Under the pieces are notes generated by a model. It worked only from the letters and a program-made list of their open reading frames with translations. It did not search any database and was not told the DNA's origin. Position numbers and translations under genes: made by a program. Shown here one piece after another: positions 12,546 through 25,342 of a DNA stretch of 64,000 bases. The first letter of the stretch is position 1. Each line of letters opens with the position of its first letter. This stretch comes from Enoplosus armatus (Eukaryota > Chordata > Actinopteri > Centrarchiformes > Enoplosidae), in assembly GCF_043641665.1 (NCBI RefSeq), contig NC_092189.1, positions 14,538,833-14,602,832 on the forward strand, given 5' to 3'.

Positions 12546-13249
12546 CTGACACTCAACACAGCATCTACAGAGAAGGAGATTCTTTGTCACAGGGACAAAT
12601 TAACTTGAAGTTTATCTCAGAAAGTGAAGCAGCTGAGCAGGAGATGCTCTTGTAAAATATGCAAGTAATAGCCAGGATTTATGCGCTCCCACCGACGCTG
12701 CTCTGATACACAGTAAACCGGACCTCCGGAGGCAGCGCTCAGCACGACGATCATTCCAGTGAGTTGTAGTTTTCTCACAGAGGGCTTTCTGTGAGCAGCT
12801 AATATGAAAGTATTTCTGTGATGTTGACTTTGTTATTTTCAGCAGAAGGATGGATACGTCACGATGTTTATGTTTTTACCTGGCAGAGAGATTCATTCCA
12901 TTTATTCCTGCTGCGATCAAGAGGGGGAACTGTTTGGTTGACAAACAGTGAACCAAGTCCAAGAAGCTAACTGTTTGTGTTCTGACTGACTACTTAAAAA
13001 TTGGCTCCAGCGCTTTTGCTTCAAGTTGATTTATCCATTTCAGCTGTGGGACGGCTCACAGCACCAGTGTGTTTTGAGACTAAATTGAACCATTTTGTGC
13101 TTTTCTGAGTTGCTAATGTTGCCTTTTTCCCCCTGTCTTTGCCTCTGTCTCTCTCTGAAATATAGATACCACCTCTCGGCTGCTCTGTGCATCACAAAGT
13201 CTGCTGCCTCTCTCATCTTTGAAGCAGCGCCACCTGTCTGATAGCTGTT

Positions 13250-13260
13250 TGTGTGTGTGT

Positions 13261-13313
<53 letters not shown>

Positions 13314-13318
13314 TTTGT
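13250..13318. repeat. (TG)n microsatellite upstream of an efemp2 acceptor
   Basis: A (GT)n tract of about 68 bases with two GA interruptions, ending about 115 bases before the acceptor of the first resolved efemp2 exon (13434). Confidence 0.9.
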
Positions 13319-13433
13319 GTGCATGTTTTACGCGTGTTCCTGTCCCGTCTCCCACAAATCAGTGCATTAGTATGCAGGGTGCTTGTGTGTCAATCTTGTG
13401 CGTGTGCATATGTGTGTCTGTGCTCCTCCGCAG

Positions 13434-16400
13434 TGCTATTTCACAGCCACCTTCAGAAAGTGACACCTACACGGTAAGGATGGACAAATCTCTCTCCCTC
13501 CTCTTTCCCTCTCTTTCTTTTTCTTTGCATCTTCTCTTCCTTTCTTCCACATTATACATCACATCTCTCAGTTGAAAAGACTTATTCTTTGTGTTGAACT
13601 GTTGGCCTCAAATCCTCTCTCCTCTTTCTTAGCTCTGGTTCTTATGTCCTCATCTTCTTCTTGTTTAATATTCCACAGAAGTTTTCCCTTTCCAACATTT
13701 TATAGTAGTCATAGCTGGGGGGTAATTTTAGTTTTAATTCCATGTTTCTTTAGGCCTCACTTTTTCCTTCCACGCAGCTCACAGCAATATATTTTGTTTC
13801 CAGAATGATAATGACCCTTTTTCCAAACAGCGGCCTTGAATGCTTTGTTTTTGAAGTGACATTTGGCTTAGGGAGAGCAGTTTAAAATGTCACAAATCCT
13901 TTAACAGCAGCAGACTTCTTGTCTTTTTGGCCCAGCAGTCCTACATGAATACAGAGGAAACAAGTTTCTCTATCCTCTGCTTCTTTTTTTTTTTAATGTC
14001 CCAGTACTGGGGATTTATTATGTATTATGAATATATTATGCAACTACTTGGCTCAGAGGGACTGTTCACATCTTTCTTTCCATCATTTTCTCACACTCTC
14101 TTCCTGTCTCTGCTGCGCTTTGTAGGAATGCACAGATGGGTATCACTGGGACCCTCAGACTGAGCACTGCAAAGGTAAAGCTCTCTTTTACCTGCCTTTA
14201 TTCCATCTCACCACTTACATACAGTAACATTTTTGATCATCCTGTTGCTCTTTACACTTCTGTCCTTTTGATTTGTTCCTAACAAGTATGTTTAATGCCT
14301 AAACGTCTGTCTCTGCGTCTCCCACCAGACATAAACGAGTGTGACACCATTCCAGATGCCTGCAAAGGGGAAATGAAGTGCTTCAACCACTATGGAGGGT
14401 ACCTGTGCCTTCCCCGCTCTGCATCAGTCATCCCAGCCCCAGAGCCCGTTATCACGCCCACCGTGACCAACCCCTGCCCTCTGGGCTACGAGCCGCAGGG
14501 AGACAGCTGTGTGGGTGGGTGTCTGGTTTGTAGGTCTGGGGGTTGGAGGTGGACAGGTGGCCGCAGGATGAGTGATCATTAAGCATGTTTGTATGTGTGT
14601 GATTGTGTAAATTTATTGTCGGCGGCCACAGATTGCGAGGGACAGGTGGTCGTAGCAGGTGTTAGGACTGGAGGCAGCATGTTGGTGCAAGTTGTGTGGG
14701 TGTGAGTGAGTATGAGTCCACGGGGGGCAGACAGACAGCGTAGGAATTTGGAAGATTTCACACGAGAACAGCTGCTGTGTTTTAAGAACCGGACTTGTAG
14801 CGAGAAACCTACTCGTGCTGGAGGACGGTGAGGTGTTCATCTGGCCTGCGTGAGACAGCAAACATGATTCAACATGATGTGATATTTTCAGCTGTCGGGT
14901 GCAAATGAGGGGAACAAAGTCGCCATCGTCTACCCTCCAACAGTCACACTGTATCTTCCTGTCATGCTGAATGATGCAGTGTTTGCTCACAATAACCACA
15001 TTCTTACATTGTGTGTCCTTGTTTCACTTCACCCACAAACACAGACGTCGATGAGTGTGAGCGAGACGAGCATGACTGCCAGCCCAGCCAGCAGTGTATC
15101 AACTCTCTGGGTGCCTTCACCTGTCAGTGTCCGGATGGTTACCGCAAGGTTGGCACAGAGTGCATTGGTGAGATAATCTGAATTTATCCTTTATCTGGCG
15201 TAACTAAGCAGGCTTAAATATGGCAACTCAGAAAAGTGTTTTGTTACATGGCCCAGGGTGAAGTTAGTCATAGCAAGAGTGACCTTAATAACCTGCAGGA
15301 ATGTGAACATCCCTCTTCTGACTCCATTTCTCTCTCACAGACATCGATGAGTGCAGGTACAGGTACTGCCAGCATCGCTGTGTCAATGTCCCCGGTTCCT
15401 TCTCATGTCAATGTGAACCTGGTTTCCAGCTGGCAGGAAACAACCGATCTTGCATTGGTGAGTGACACCCTCTGCAACTGATTATGTGACTCAACTGTCA
15501 CAGCCGCCCTCTCTGAAATCAGGCTCCAATCAACTTCAAACTTTCAGAGATCTTATTCAGGCTTTTTTGTTGAGTGCCTGACGAAAATTTAAATGTGGAA
15601 AATGTGGTTTCAAATCTTAAAGGGGAACTCTACCGATTTTACAAATCTGTCTGTAACCCTAATGCATATGAAAAAAGTTGTAGAAAGGCTTTTGTGGCTC
15701 CAGAGGGCGTGAAATCTGATAAATCTGATGTCACTTGAGTCAGTGTCGGTTGGAGCTGAAGACTACACGTTTGAAAAAGGAAAATAAAATCTGAGCTTAC
15801 CAGACCTCTGTAGCCCACTCCTCATCTCTGCTTGAGGCTAGCAGCTTGAGGATACATTAGCACCTACTAGCATAACCGAACCGAATCTCAGTGAAATAAA
15901 ACAGATGATATCTTTTTTTTTATGCTGCATTGATTTTGATCCTTTTTGAGTCCACACATGTTACAGTAGTGCAGTGCTGAATCAGTACAGTATACTTTTA
16001 GGCATTTCTCCACAACATTAAATATTCATGACTACATAGGAAAAAGTTTAACGCTCAAAAACTTAAAAGTTTTAAGTTTGATCACATTTGATTGACAGTT
16101 GTTTGGCAACATTAGCAACAATCCCACAACTGTCCCAAAACTGTTTGAACTTTGGCAGAAAATAAATTGTGTGTCCATGTTGGACCCCATCACTCACTGT
16201 AACAAGCTGATTGAGAAAATGTGTTTTGCCTTTAAATTCATTCTGACTTCGGCCTCCAGTTCAAGTTCAGTTCAGATGCAGCAACTGTAAACGTTTTTTT
16301 GGATGTGTGTTACACTGTAAAATCTACCTTCCCTCCTTTCAGATGTGAATGAATGTGATATGGGCGCTCCCTGCTCTCAGAGGTGCTACAACACGTACGG

Positions 16401-18820
16401 CACCTTCCTTTGTCGCTGTGAGCAGGGCTATGAGCTGGGGCCTGATGGCTTTGCATGTAACGGTAAGACACCCACTCTATTGGTCGGTCTGAAGGATTAA
16501 TATGAGTGAGAGTACAAAGTTGGCAGTTTCTGTGATGCCAGTCTGCTCTGTTTTCTGTTCCTGTTCTACCTTTAATTTTGAACGATTAATAAAACCTGAA
16601 CTTGTAACTTCACAGACATCGATGAGTGCAGCTACTCCAGTTACCTGTGCCAGCACCAGTGTGTCAACCAACCAGGGAAGTTCTCCTGTGTGTGCCCAGA
16701 GGGATACCAGCTGCAAGGCACCAGACTATGCCAGGGTAAGCACACCCACCTCCACTTCCTCCCAAAACTAACACCTACCTCTCTGTGCTCTCAGAGTCAC
16801 AAATGCTGCACTGAGTCAATACTTATTCACTCTTTGACAGCAGCTCTATTTTTGTCCTGTTCCTGTTCGATCGAACATCATGAGCTGTTTTTGTTCTGCA
16901 GATATAAACGAATGTGAAACTGGTGAACATCAGTGTACCGACACGCAGACCTGCGTTAACATCCACGGACGATACCAGTGTGTGGACGTAAACCGGTGCC
17001 AAGACCCTTATGTACAGGTGCCTGACAAGTGAGTGACACCTCATGAAAGCTTGTGTATGTTCATACACAAACACACTCACACACCTTTTCCCAATTACCA
17101 AAGTATGTGCTGGCCAACAGCTCAGAATATAATCAGCCCCTGTATTGAGTATGGCTCAAACCGCAAGATTACCCCAATTACTTTTTCCACATATGAGTCC
17201 AACTTGCAGCCTTTTCTTTTGAGCATGGCCCAGTGCAATAAGAAAACTATTACAGTTGTGAACAAGTGTTGGATTGGTAACAGGTGTGGGGCACCATTAA
17301 CATATCCCAGATAATTTGGTAATATAAATTGTGTTTTAGAAAAACTACTGGCTACTGTTCAATATTTGTTTAGATTTTAGGAGTCATATTACTCCCTCTG
17401 CTGGCTGATTCATGAACTACTGATATTACTACAATTCCCTTTGCACTTATTGTACTCAAAGAGGTCTTACTTCTCTGTCCAGCCGCTGTGTGTGTCCTGT
17501 CAACAAGCCCGTCTGTCGAGATCTGCCTTTCTCTATCGTCCACCGCTACATGAGCATCACCTCGGAGCGCTCCATCCCCTCCGACATCTTCCAGATTCAG
17601 GCCACCAACGTCTCTCCGGGGGCTTACAACACCTTCCGCATCCGCTCCGGTGACGACAACTCAGACTTCTACATCAGGGTGAGAACAGTCATAGAGCATG
17701 GAGAGGAGGATGGTTGTTTGTTGAAGCTACCTATGCATATGGTGTCATATGATGGTGCTTCCTTCCTGATTAGACCTACTTGAAATGTCACCCGCTGCAT
17801 TTTATTCATTCAGTGCATCTTAACAAATTAATTCCTGATATAATGGCCTTTTTTATTTTTCTAAACAGGAACCTCAGAGGATATAGTCAGCCATCTTTAT
17901 ATGGTTTAGGTCATAAACTATGCTTTCAATTCGTCTCGATTTCCTATTTTTGAAAACAAGAGTCATCACGGTCCCACTAACTGTCTTTAAGCTTTTTGCT
18001 TGGATAGAAAACTGAGAATCTGTTCTTCATCTTAAAACATGAGTACAAAACTTAAAGCCCTTTGAAGTCATTAGACCTCTTCTCAGGAGTGCGTGCATGT
18101 ACAGGCTGTTTGATTAACTGTCCCTTACTGTCCTGTTAATGTCATAGCACCTGTTAGGGTGTGACAACAAATTCTTATTAAGCAGAGTCTTGTTAAAGGA
18201 ATAGTTCAACATTTTTGGAAATACACTTATTGGCTTTTTGCCGAGTTAGATGAGAAGATCGATACCACTCTCATATTTGTATGGTAAATATGAAGCTACT
18301 GCCAGTTTAGCTTAGTTTAGCACAAAGACCTGAGGTTTCAGTTTTACTGGGGTTTATGTGCAGGACTAGAAAATAGTAAGTATAAAAACCACAACAATAT
18401 AATAAAATGTGTTTATTTATAAATGAGCTTTAGAGGTGCTGGTAGGTGGATTTTTGTTACGTTTGAGCAGAGCCAAGCTAGCTGTATGAACATATATGTA
18501 CATTAATCTCCTCATCTAACTCTGGGCAAGAAAGTGAATAAGCATATTTCCCAAAACTATTCCTTTATGTGAAAACACCTGTGTGAGTCCTTTAAAAACC
18601 TCATGTCACTCACACACTCATTTATATTTGTTTTTGTCTTCTCCAGCAAATCAATAATATCAGCGCCATGCTGGTGCTGGCTCGCGCCGTGTCGGGGCCC
18701 AGAGAGTACACGTTGGACCTGGAGATGGTGTCAGTTAACCCTCTGCTCAGCTACCAGGGCAATTACCAGACCAGCTCCGCCCTCAGACTCTCCATCTACG
18801 TCGGGCCGTACACCTTTTAA
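13434..18820 (+). CDS. efemp2: Fibulin-4 (EGF-containing fibulin-like extracellular matrix protein 2), signal-peptide exon not located
   Basis: Eleven exons in phase: 13434-13473, 14126-14174, 14329-14514, 15045-15167, 15341-15457, 16343-16462, 16616-16735, 16902-17028, 17483-17678 and 18647-18820 are ten, with the first two coding the linker [10 protein letters not shown] and [15 protein letters not shown]. Correctly counted, therefore, ten exons are resolved here. They encode about 416 residues. Calcium-binding EGF modules each open with a D-I/V-N/D-E-C motif (DINECD, DVDECE, DIDECR, DVNECD, DIDECS, DINECE), mostly one per exon. The C-terminal fibulin domain includes [23 protein letters not shown] and SAMLVLAR, ending GPYTF. 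Sequons NRS, NVS and NIS are present. Fibulin-4 is secreted and organises elastic fibres and lysyl-oxidase delivery. [19 protein letters not shown] and [12 protein letters not shown] favour fibulin-4 over fibulin-3. The start codon and signal peptide must lie upstream in an exon ending in phase 2. Confidence 0.93.
15635..15915. repeat. Dispersed repeat in efemp2 intron (copy 1 of 2)
   Basis: AAAGGGGAACTCTACCGATTTTAC opens a block containing GGCTTTTGTGGCTCCAGAG, GTGAAATCTGATAAA, GTGTCGGTTGG, TTACCAGAC and CCACTCCTCATCTCT. The same ordered modules recur at about 58240-58600, showing a dispersed repeat of roughly 280-350 bp. Confidence 0.7.
18193..18567. mobile_element. Short terminal-inverted-repeat element (MITE-like) in last efemp2 intron
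   Basis: The left end reads TTAAAGGAATAGTTCAACAT then GGAAATACACTTATT. The right end, reverse complemented, reads TAAAGGAATAGTTTTGGGAAA then ATGCTTATTC, so the termini are imperfect inverted repeats of about 35 bases around a 375-bp non-coding body. GAGTTAGATGAGAAGATCGATACC and GTTTAGCTTAGTTTAGCA modules recur in partial copies at 51715-51800 and 52846-53010. It has no coding capacity and must be non-autonomous. Confidence 0.7.
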
Positions 18821-19574
18821 AGAAGAAGAAGAAGAAGAGGAAGAGTGGAGGGACACATAGAAAGAGAGAGAGAGCTGGGGAGAAACACAGATGCAAAAAA
18901 AAGCGGGAAGTGAAGCTGTAAAACTAAAGTGGTCGATGCCATTCAACCAGTCACTGTGATGTTACACTCTTAGCTTTTTGTACGTAGTCGTCCAAAGAAA
19001 GCCACACACTTCTGTCGGCCCACCATATTATGTGTAAGAATATACATACAGTAGATAAACGGATAAATAACAGCCTTAGAATAATTAGTCCAAATGTGTT
19101 CCCTTGTGTTTAGTGTTTTCCTGTTTCTTAGGATATCATGTTTGTTATTTGTTACTTAACACCTATCTGACAGCACCATTCTGTGGTCAATGTGTATAAA
19201 AAGGGATTTTACTCTGAAGGTTTCTTTTCTTCACATCTGTTCAGGGTGATAACAAATCTGTGTGACATATTTTCCATCTGCCTTCAGGTGGAGTGATTCA
19301 CGCCCGGCGTCACTAGATTAATCTGTTTTCACCAGTTTACATCCTTATCTCCGGTTCCGTTCTGTTTGTCACTTTATTCTTGTCGGTCCTTTTTGCTGTT
19401 GACAGACGTGATTCAGTAACCACTCAGATCAGACCTCAGCATCCACGCTCCGCCCTCCACTGTTCATTCCTATGTTCAGGCTCTCCATCACTTTTTGTAG
19501 GTTTGTCACATTGCTGATTGTGTTGTACTTGTTTATTTGTTTTGCTTTTTGTCTCAGATTTAAACCCAAATAAA
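18821..19574 (+). other. Putative efemp2 3' UTR
   Basis: The stop codon TAA at 18818-18820 is followed by a purine-rich GAA-repeat stretch and about 750 bases without genes. An AATAAA at 19569-19574 is the first good polyadenylation hexamer seen; the true end may be elsewhere. Confidence 0.45.
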
Positions 19575-21048
19575 ACAATATACCTTTAAGTCTCTGAGTC
19601 ACTGTGAAAATCACAGCAATTTCATTCTTATAAGCCTTTTTATTCTGCAGCATCCATCCCTCTGAAACCTCTAATGCTCTTTAGAGACTAGAAATTTAGT
19701 TTGCAACTTTTCTGGTGTTTGATCAATCAATTCAGTCATTTTTCAAGCAAAAATGCGAAACACTGGCCGCTGGTCCCAGCTTCTCCAGTGTGAGGATTTG
19801 CTGCTTTTCTCTGTTTTATATGATCATAAACTGAATATCTTTGGGTTTTAGACTGTTGATCACCATATACTTACATATATATGTATACATATGTATTTAC
19901 ATGCATATATACACTGTATATATATGGCCTGCTCAGTTGTCCAACCACCATCTCTGTTTATCTACTTCCTCCAGTGAATCATTGCCCATTTTTACTAAAG
20001 AAAGAAGAAAGTGGTTTCAATATGAAGTCGTGTGTGAGAGTAAGAGTGCCGTCAAGTCTATCTGTGTTTCGTTGAGTTGGGCCCACGACACGAGAAGGCT
20101 CAGCAGCGTGTTCCAGCGTCCCAGAACCACCCCCCTCTTTACCTGCACCCACACACACTCAACACAGCCCTCTGCAGCAAAACACATTTGCTTCTTTCTG
20201 TATCATCATCAGCTCACAACAACCAGCCGACAGCTAACATCATCATGATTTCCGTCACTGCAGCCTGGACTCTCTCAGCTAAACATACAAGGCAGAGGGA
20301 CCACTGCTCCATTTTGATTTCTCTCTTCTTCACTAATAATCTAAAAATGGAATTGAATCTTGCATCAATTTCATAACATCCTTAAATTAGAGAGGAAATG
20401 CAGCAAATGTCTGCGGTTTAAATTAAACAAGGCTGAAGCTCTGCAGCCTTCTGTTCTATTTTTTACTGTCACAGCACTTCACTTTTGTAATAAGTGATTC
20501 TCCTGACCCAGAAAAAAAAACTATGGAAAAAGAGAGAGAGAGGGAGAAAAGAGAGAGGGGAAAGCCCTTATTTTACAGTCCACTGCTGTTTGCTCCGCCC
20601 AGTCCTACACACAAACACACACAAACACACCACACACACCTCCCATCTGTCCTCACTAGGGGGTGATGACTCACACACAGCCCTGTTTTTATGTAATCAG
20701 ATCAGACGGCGCTCGGCCACCAGGGGGCAGCAGATCACACAGATCCCCTCTCACAGCAGTAGTCCAGGAATAGCAACAACCTGAGGAGAGAGTGTTGGTT
20801 TTATAACCTAATTGACCAGCGAGCCTACAATTTCTCCCGTTTTCCATGAACTCATACACCTGTGGGAGGAAAAAGTGATGGCAACTTTGTCTACTTTTCT
20901 CAAATAGTGTACAATTCAACGACTACAGCATACAGCGCTGAAATATGTTGAAGCACAGACTTTTTCTTGCATAACTTGGCATCTTGTGACGACAGAGAAC
21001 AAATATGACCGAGCCTGGCGATGGTGTTAAAGAGTGCAGTAGGGTAGG

Positions 21049-21050
<2 letters not shown>

Positions 21051-21095
<45 letters not shown>
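21051..21095. repeat. (TG)n microsatellite
   Basis: An uninterrupted (GT)n tract of about 45 bases. Confidence 0.9.
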
Positions 21096-21097
<2 letters not shown>

Positions 21098-21239
21098 CAC
21101 ATTATGGGAGAGTGGCGATCCTCTAGCATTTCCTGTTGGTATTCAGACAGAAAGAAAACCTCAATGAAACAGGATCACACTGTCATGGATCGATGACTGA
21201 GTGAGCCTACCGGACACAGGCCCAGGGGCTCAGGGGGCC

Positions 21240-21690
21240 CAAACCGACCATGAAGAAACACAAACCGACCACGAAGAGACGCAAATCGACCACAAAGAGA
21301 TGTAAAATGAAAAGAGACACAAAGCAACCGCAGAGATGCACAGAGACGCAAGAAAAATGCAAAAGCTACCACAGAGAGACAAAATTACAAAAAACTACAG
21401 AGAGCAATGCAAAATGACCACAATGAGACGTAAAAGACCACCAAGAAATGCAAAACTACTAAAAATAGATGCAAAATGACAAAAGATTGACGCAAAAACA
21501 ACCACAAAGAGATGCAAAATTATTTTAAAAAGATGCTAAACGACCACAAAGAGGTGCAAAACAACTACAAAGAGACGCACAATGACTAAAAATAGACGCA
21601 AAACAACCAGAATGGGACACAAAATGACTAAAAATAGACGCAAAATTACTAAAAATAAACACAAGACAACTAGAAAGAGACACAAAATGT
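21240..21690. repeat. Degenerate minisatellite, GACCACAAAGAGACGCAAAA-type
   Basis: About 450 bases are built from variants of a motif containing CGACCACAAAGAGA and GCAAAATGACTAAAAATAGA, repeated many times with substitutions and small indels. On the minus strand this yields a long open frame rich in Leu, Val and Phe repeats that is a by-product of the repeat. Confidence 0.85.
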
Positions 21691-21796
21691 TTTGTGTATG
21701 TATATAGGAGGGGTGGGGGGGCCTTTTACGTGTCTGTGCCCAGGTGCCCATTGTTTCATAATGTGTCCATGGACGCTGTATTAGCACAGAGAAGAG

Positions 21797-21801
<5 letters not shown>

Positions 21802-21828
<27 letters not shown>

Positions 21829-21850
21829 AGTGTGTGTGCGCGTGTGTGTG
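21802..21850. repeat. (TG)n microsatellite
   Basis: An interrupted (GT)n tract of about 49 bases, with GA and CG interruptions. Confidence 0.85.
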
Positions 21851-22631
21851 CGAAGTAATGTAACTGGAGGATTCAAATAAAGCATTTAAAATGTGAGCAT
21901 TTGTATTGTAGGTCTGTGTTTGCACCCAATATCTGCATGCTTCTGCTTGTATCTGTGCCAGTATTTCTGTTTGTGTGTGTGCAGGGTGTGGGTGTTTACA
22001 TAGGAGAGCATGTGTTTGAGAGTGGCATTGCCCACACAGACGAGTGGGAGGAGTGTTTGGGGTGGCAGAGGGGAGTGCTGGAGCTCCTGGGCCTCTTTTT
22101 TTTTTTTTTTGGCACCTTCGCTGGAGTATGATCTCATTTCTGGGCAAGCCGTGCCCTGTAGGCCGCAGTGGGGGACGGCGTGGGACCGGAAGTGGAGAAA
22201 CTAAGGCCCATGCAGGGCAGAGTGCACCAGTACGATGGAACAAACATGGCGGACAGAAGAAACACCTTTCCATATTATACAATCCTGTTTGAGACATGCT
22301 GCCATGATGGACGAACAATCTGTTCCCCAGGTCTAACGCTTTGATCTCCACCTATTGCATTACAAAAAGCTCTCGATGCTTCCCCCCTCCACTGCACCAC
22401 AATGCAGGTATTATGTTTATGAATGAAAGAGCGAGGTGGAGTGTCATTTCCCTCCACCCACACACCCCGAGCACCCAGATTAGTTAATTAACTAAAAGAA
22501 CGGGCAGTGGAATCTGTAGAACATCAAAAACAGGCTGCACAATACAAAGAGGGCTGCGTGATTAGGGAGTGTAAATTAGTGAGGGCATGAGGCTCTCTCC
22601 TATGGATATTTGCATGCAGTGTATAGATATA

Positions 22632-22667
22632 TGGGGCGGGGGGTGGGGGGTGGGGGGGTTGGGGGCA
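22632..22667 (+). repeat. G-rich tract with G-quadruplex potential
   Basis: Runs of four to seven G separated by single C or T bases or TT occur here, far exceeding the G3+N1-7 pattern for a quadruplex. No gene lies nearby. Confidence 0.75.
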
Positions 22668-23209
22668 TTACACAATATCACACAAACAATCCCATCAGTG
22701 ACTGATTTAAAAAACAACCGACACCCATGATACATCTGAGTTTATATTCAATGCCTGCTGGATTTTACAGACACATTATTACACACAATTTGTGTACCAA
22801 ATAAGTGCAACTGTGTTTTTCCAGGAAAACATAATATAAAAAGAGCAGAAAAAGGTAGACTGACTCCCTCTCACTACATGAAACATACAGACAGTCTGCC
22901 TTGAATAAAATTGTTATATTGGTTGTAAATCAAATTTTTACTGGCTGTTTACTGGCTGGATTGTTAATAGTTACACATTTAGTCATGAAAGCCTTTTGGA
23001 CAGTGATTCCCAGCCAGTGGTACTTGTGCCACCAAGGTAAGGAAAAGATAGCAGAGTAGATCAGCTCATAAGAAAAGGTATATGTCCACATATTTGTGTT
23101 TGAGAGGGAAATAAACACAAATTAAACAAAAACAAAAATTGGTGCGGGGTTGATCTTTAGTTTATTTAGTGTCCCAATAAGCAACAGACTACCAGCTACA
23201 ATCGACTAA

Positions 23210-23400
23210 CTGAACAGGCTGCACAATACAGAGAATCACCAAAGTTATTACAGTTCGTCCTGAGGGGAACATGAATGTGTGAACTAAATTTCATGTTAAT
23301 CCAGCCAAGTAGTTGTTGAGATATTTCAGTCTGTACCAACAAACCGACTTCACTTTCAGAGGTAAAGAAACAGGAGGCGTTGACATTTAAAGGACTCAAA
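23210..23400 (-). repeat. Dispersed teleost repeat fragment (minus orientation)
   Basis: ATCACCAAAGTTATTACAGTT then CCTGAGGGGAACATGAATGT is shared with the block at 31085-31510, where ATCACCAAAGTTATTACAGTT also occurs. It is a shorter fragment of the same family. Confidence 0.6.
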
Positions 23401-24372
23401 TGTCTAACAGGATGAATATATTTCCAAACATAATGAGCTTTGATTGGATTTTCTATTAGTTAGAAATAAATCCAGTGGGATTTTCTTCCTCTTATTTTTA
23501 ATATTTGTCAGACCAGAAGTGACCTCCACATGCATCACACAGGGGGCTTACATGTTCTCTAAATTGTCCTCCTGTAATACAACAGGAGTCATTTCTTGTT
23601 AGCTCTGGAAATAATTAGCTTATCAGTCTGGTCCAATTACAGGTTCAATTGCTGGGCATGTTCATTACCTCGGGTCAGCGTAATCTACTACGAACACTCT
23701 GGGAATTTAGTGCAGGGTATCGCAGCGAACAGGATGTTGGGTCACATGTCAGTGATTAACAACAGTGTAATTAAAGTTATGACTGTGCAGGTGTCTGAGA
23801 GGATGACTGCACATGCAACATGTATTCTGGCACTTGAACAACATCTTTATTTATCTTTGTCATTCAAACAAACAAAACTTCAGCTGACATACTGGATTAC
23901 ATGAGAGCCTTGGAGAGATTTATATAAGGCTCTAAGCTAGACCTTACCCATGCCTACTCTACCTTCAGTTTCTTTACTCATTGCGTAAATGTGGTAACCA
24001 AGAAACGACAACGTGTTGCTATGGGTGTGTGTGGGTGTATAGCGGCAAAAGGGACCTATGCTGAAAAGACATTCAACCCTGAGAAAAATAACAGCAGTGA
24101 AAAACTCAAAAGTATGTGAACGGCAGGGAGCAGAAGCTGCACAGGAATTTTGTGAATCACCCAAAACACAAACTGATTGTGAAACAGATATTTGGGCTGT
24201 GACTTTTAGCTGAAAAAAAAAAAAGTTGAATTCAGATGAAACAAAAAAAACCCAGCTCACTACAGATTCACCAGGCAGTCTGCAGAAAACAGTGACAGCG
24301 TCAATCCGTGCAAAATAAACACCGTGGTCACGTCTTCATAAAGAGTCCGTCTGAGGAGGAGACACCTGCAGG

Positions 24373-25342
24373 CAGTGATGGATGAAGTACTCACAGCATT
24401 TACTTAAGTAAAAGCACTAATACAACGATGTAAAAATACTTACAAGTAAAAGTCCTGCATTCAATATATTATCTTTTGTTTGGGTTCCTGGAGACCTCTG
24501 GGCCTCTTTAACAGCTCAAAAAACATACTTTTAAATGATTTTATCACCATGTTTTCTTTATAAAAACACAAGTTTAGTTAAATATCATGTCAAGCTAGTT
24601 TCATTTCTTATATCCTTCTGCTGTATTTATGTGTATAAGTAGTGAAACATTATTTTTTACAACCTATAACTGTTCTATAATAACGTTTTGAGTGATTATC
24701 ACTAAATATTTGTACATGTTTAAAGTGCACCTGTATCATTATTCTTGTGTTTTTGGGTTCCTGGCAGCTTTATACTTTGTTAAACTGACAAAATGAGACA
24801 CCATGCATGTGGGGTAAGGACAGCTTATGAAGGTGCTAAACAAGGACAAAAAGGAAAGCATGGAAAGTCAAAATGAACCTGGAGGGTTAAACATGATTTT
24901 GAAGTGATGACATGTTTCAGTTGTGTTTGTGTTTGTGGTCTCAGAGACTGCAGCTGTAAATGAATAAATATTCATGGGACCTAAGTATTACCAGCAAATT
25001 CTATCATTGTTTAAATATCAAATGTACTTTTTGCATGTACTCATTCATCATAATATAGCGTTATTATCACTGGTGTATAAATATGTAAAATGTTATATCT
25101 AGTTAAAATTGAGCTCATTTAAACAACTTTATATACTATATGTGTCACAATATATCATATTTAATAACCTGATCATATGTTCTGTCTGTAAACTGTAACT
25201 ACAGCTGTCAGATGAATGTAGTGGAGTAAACAGTAAAATATTTCCCTCTGAAATGTAGTAGCACAAATTAGAAATACTCAAGTAAATTAGTAGTACTATA
25301 GAGTACTATAGAGTAGATGTATTTAGTTAAATTCCACCACAT
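24373..25342. mobile_element. hAT-like non-autonomous element with imperfect terminal inverted repeats
   Basis: The left end is CAGTGATGGATGAAGTACTC followed by the TTTACTTAAGTAAAAG module. The right end is ACTCAAGTAAATTAGTAGTA, then TTCCACCAC at 25332-25340. The termini resemble CAGTGGTGGA...TCCACCACTG, as in a teleost family I recall. The roughly 970-bp body is AT-rich and has no transposase. No clean 8-bp target duplication is visible, so the ends have diverged. Confidence 0.6.

Noticed and set aside
21536..22351. 271-codon minus-strand frame with hydrophobic repeats at its C-terminus.
   Set aside because: It runs through a TG tract and the GACCACAAAGAGACGC minisatellite; the hydrophobic pattern is the translated repeat.
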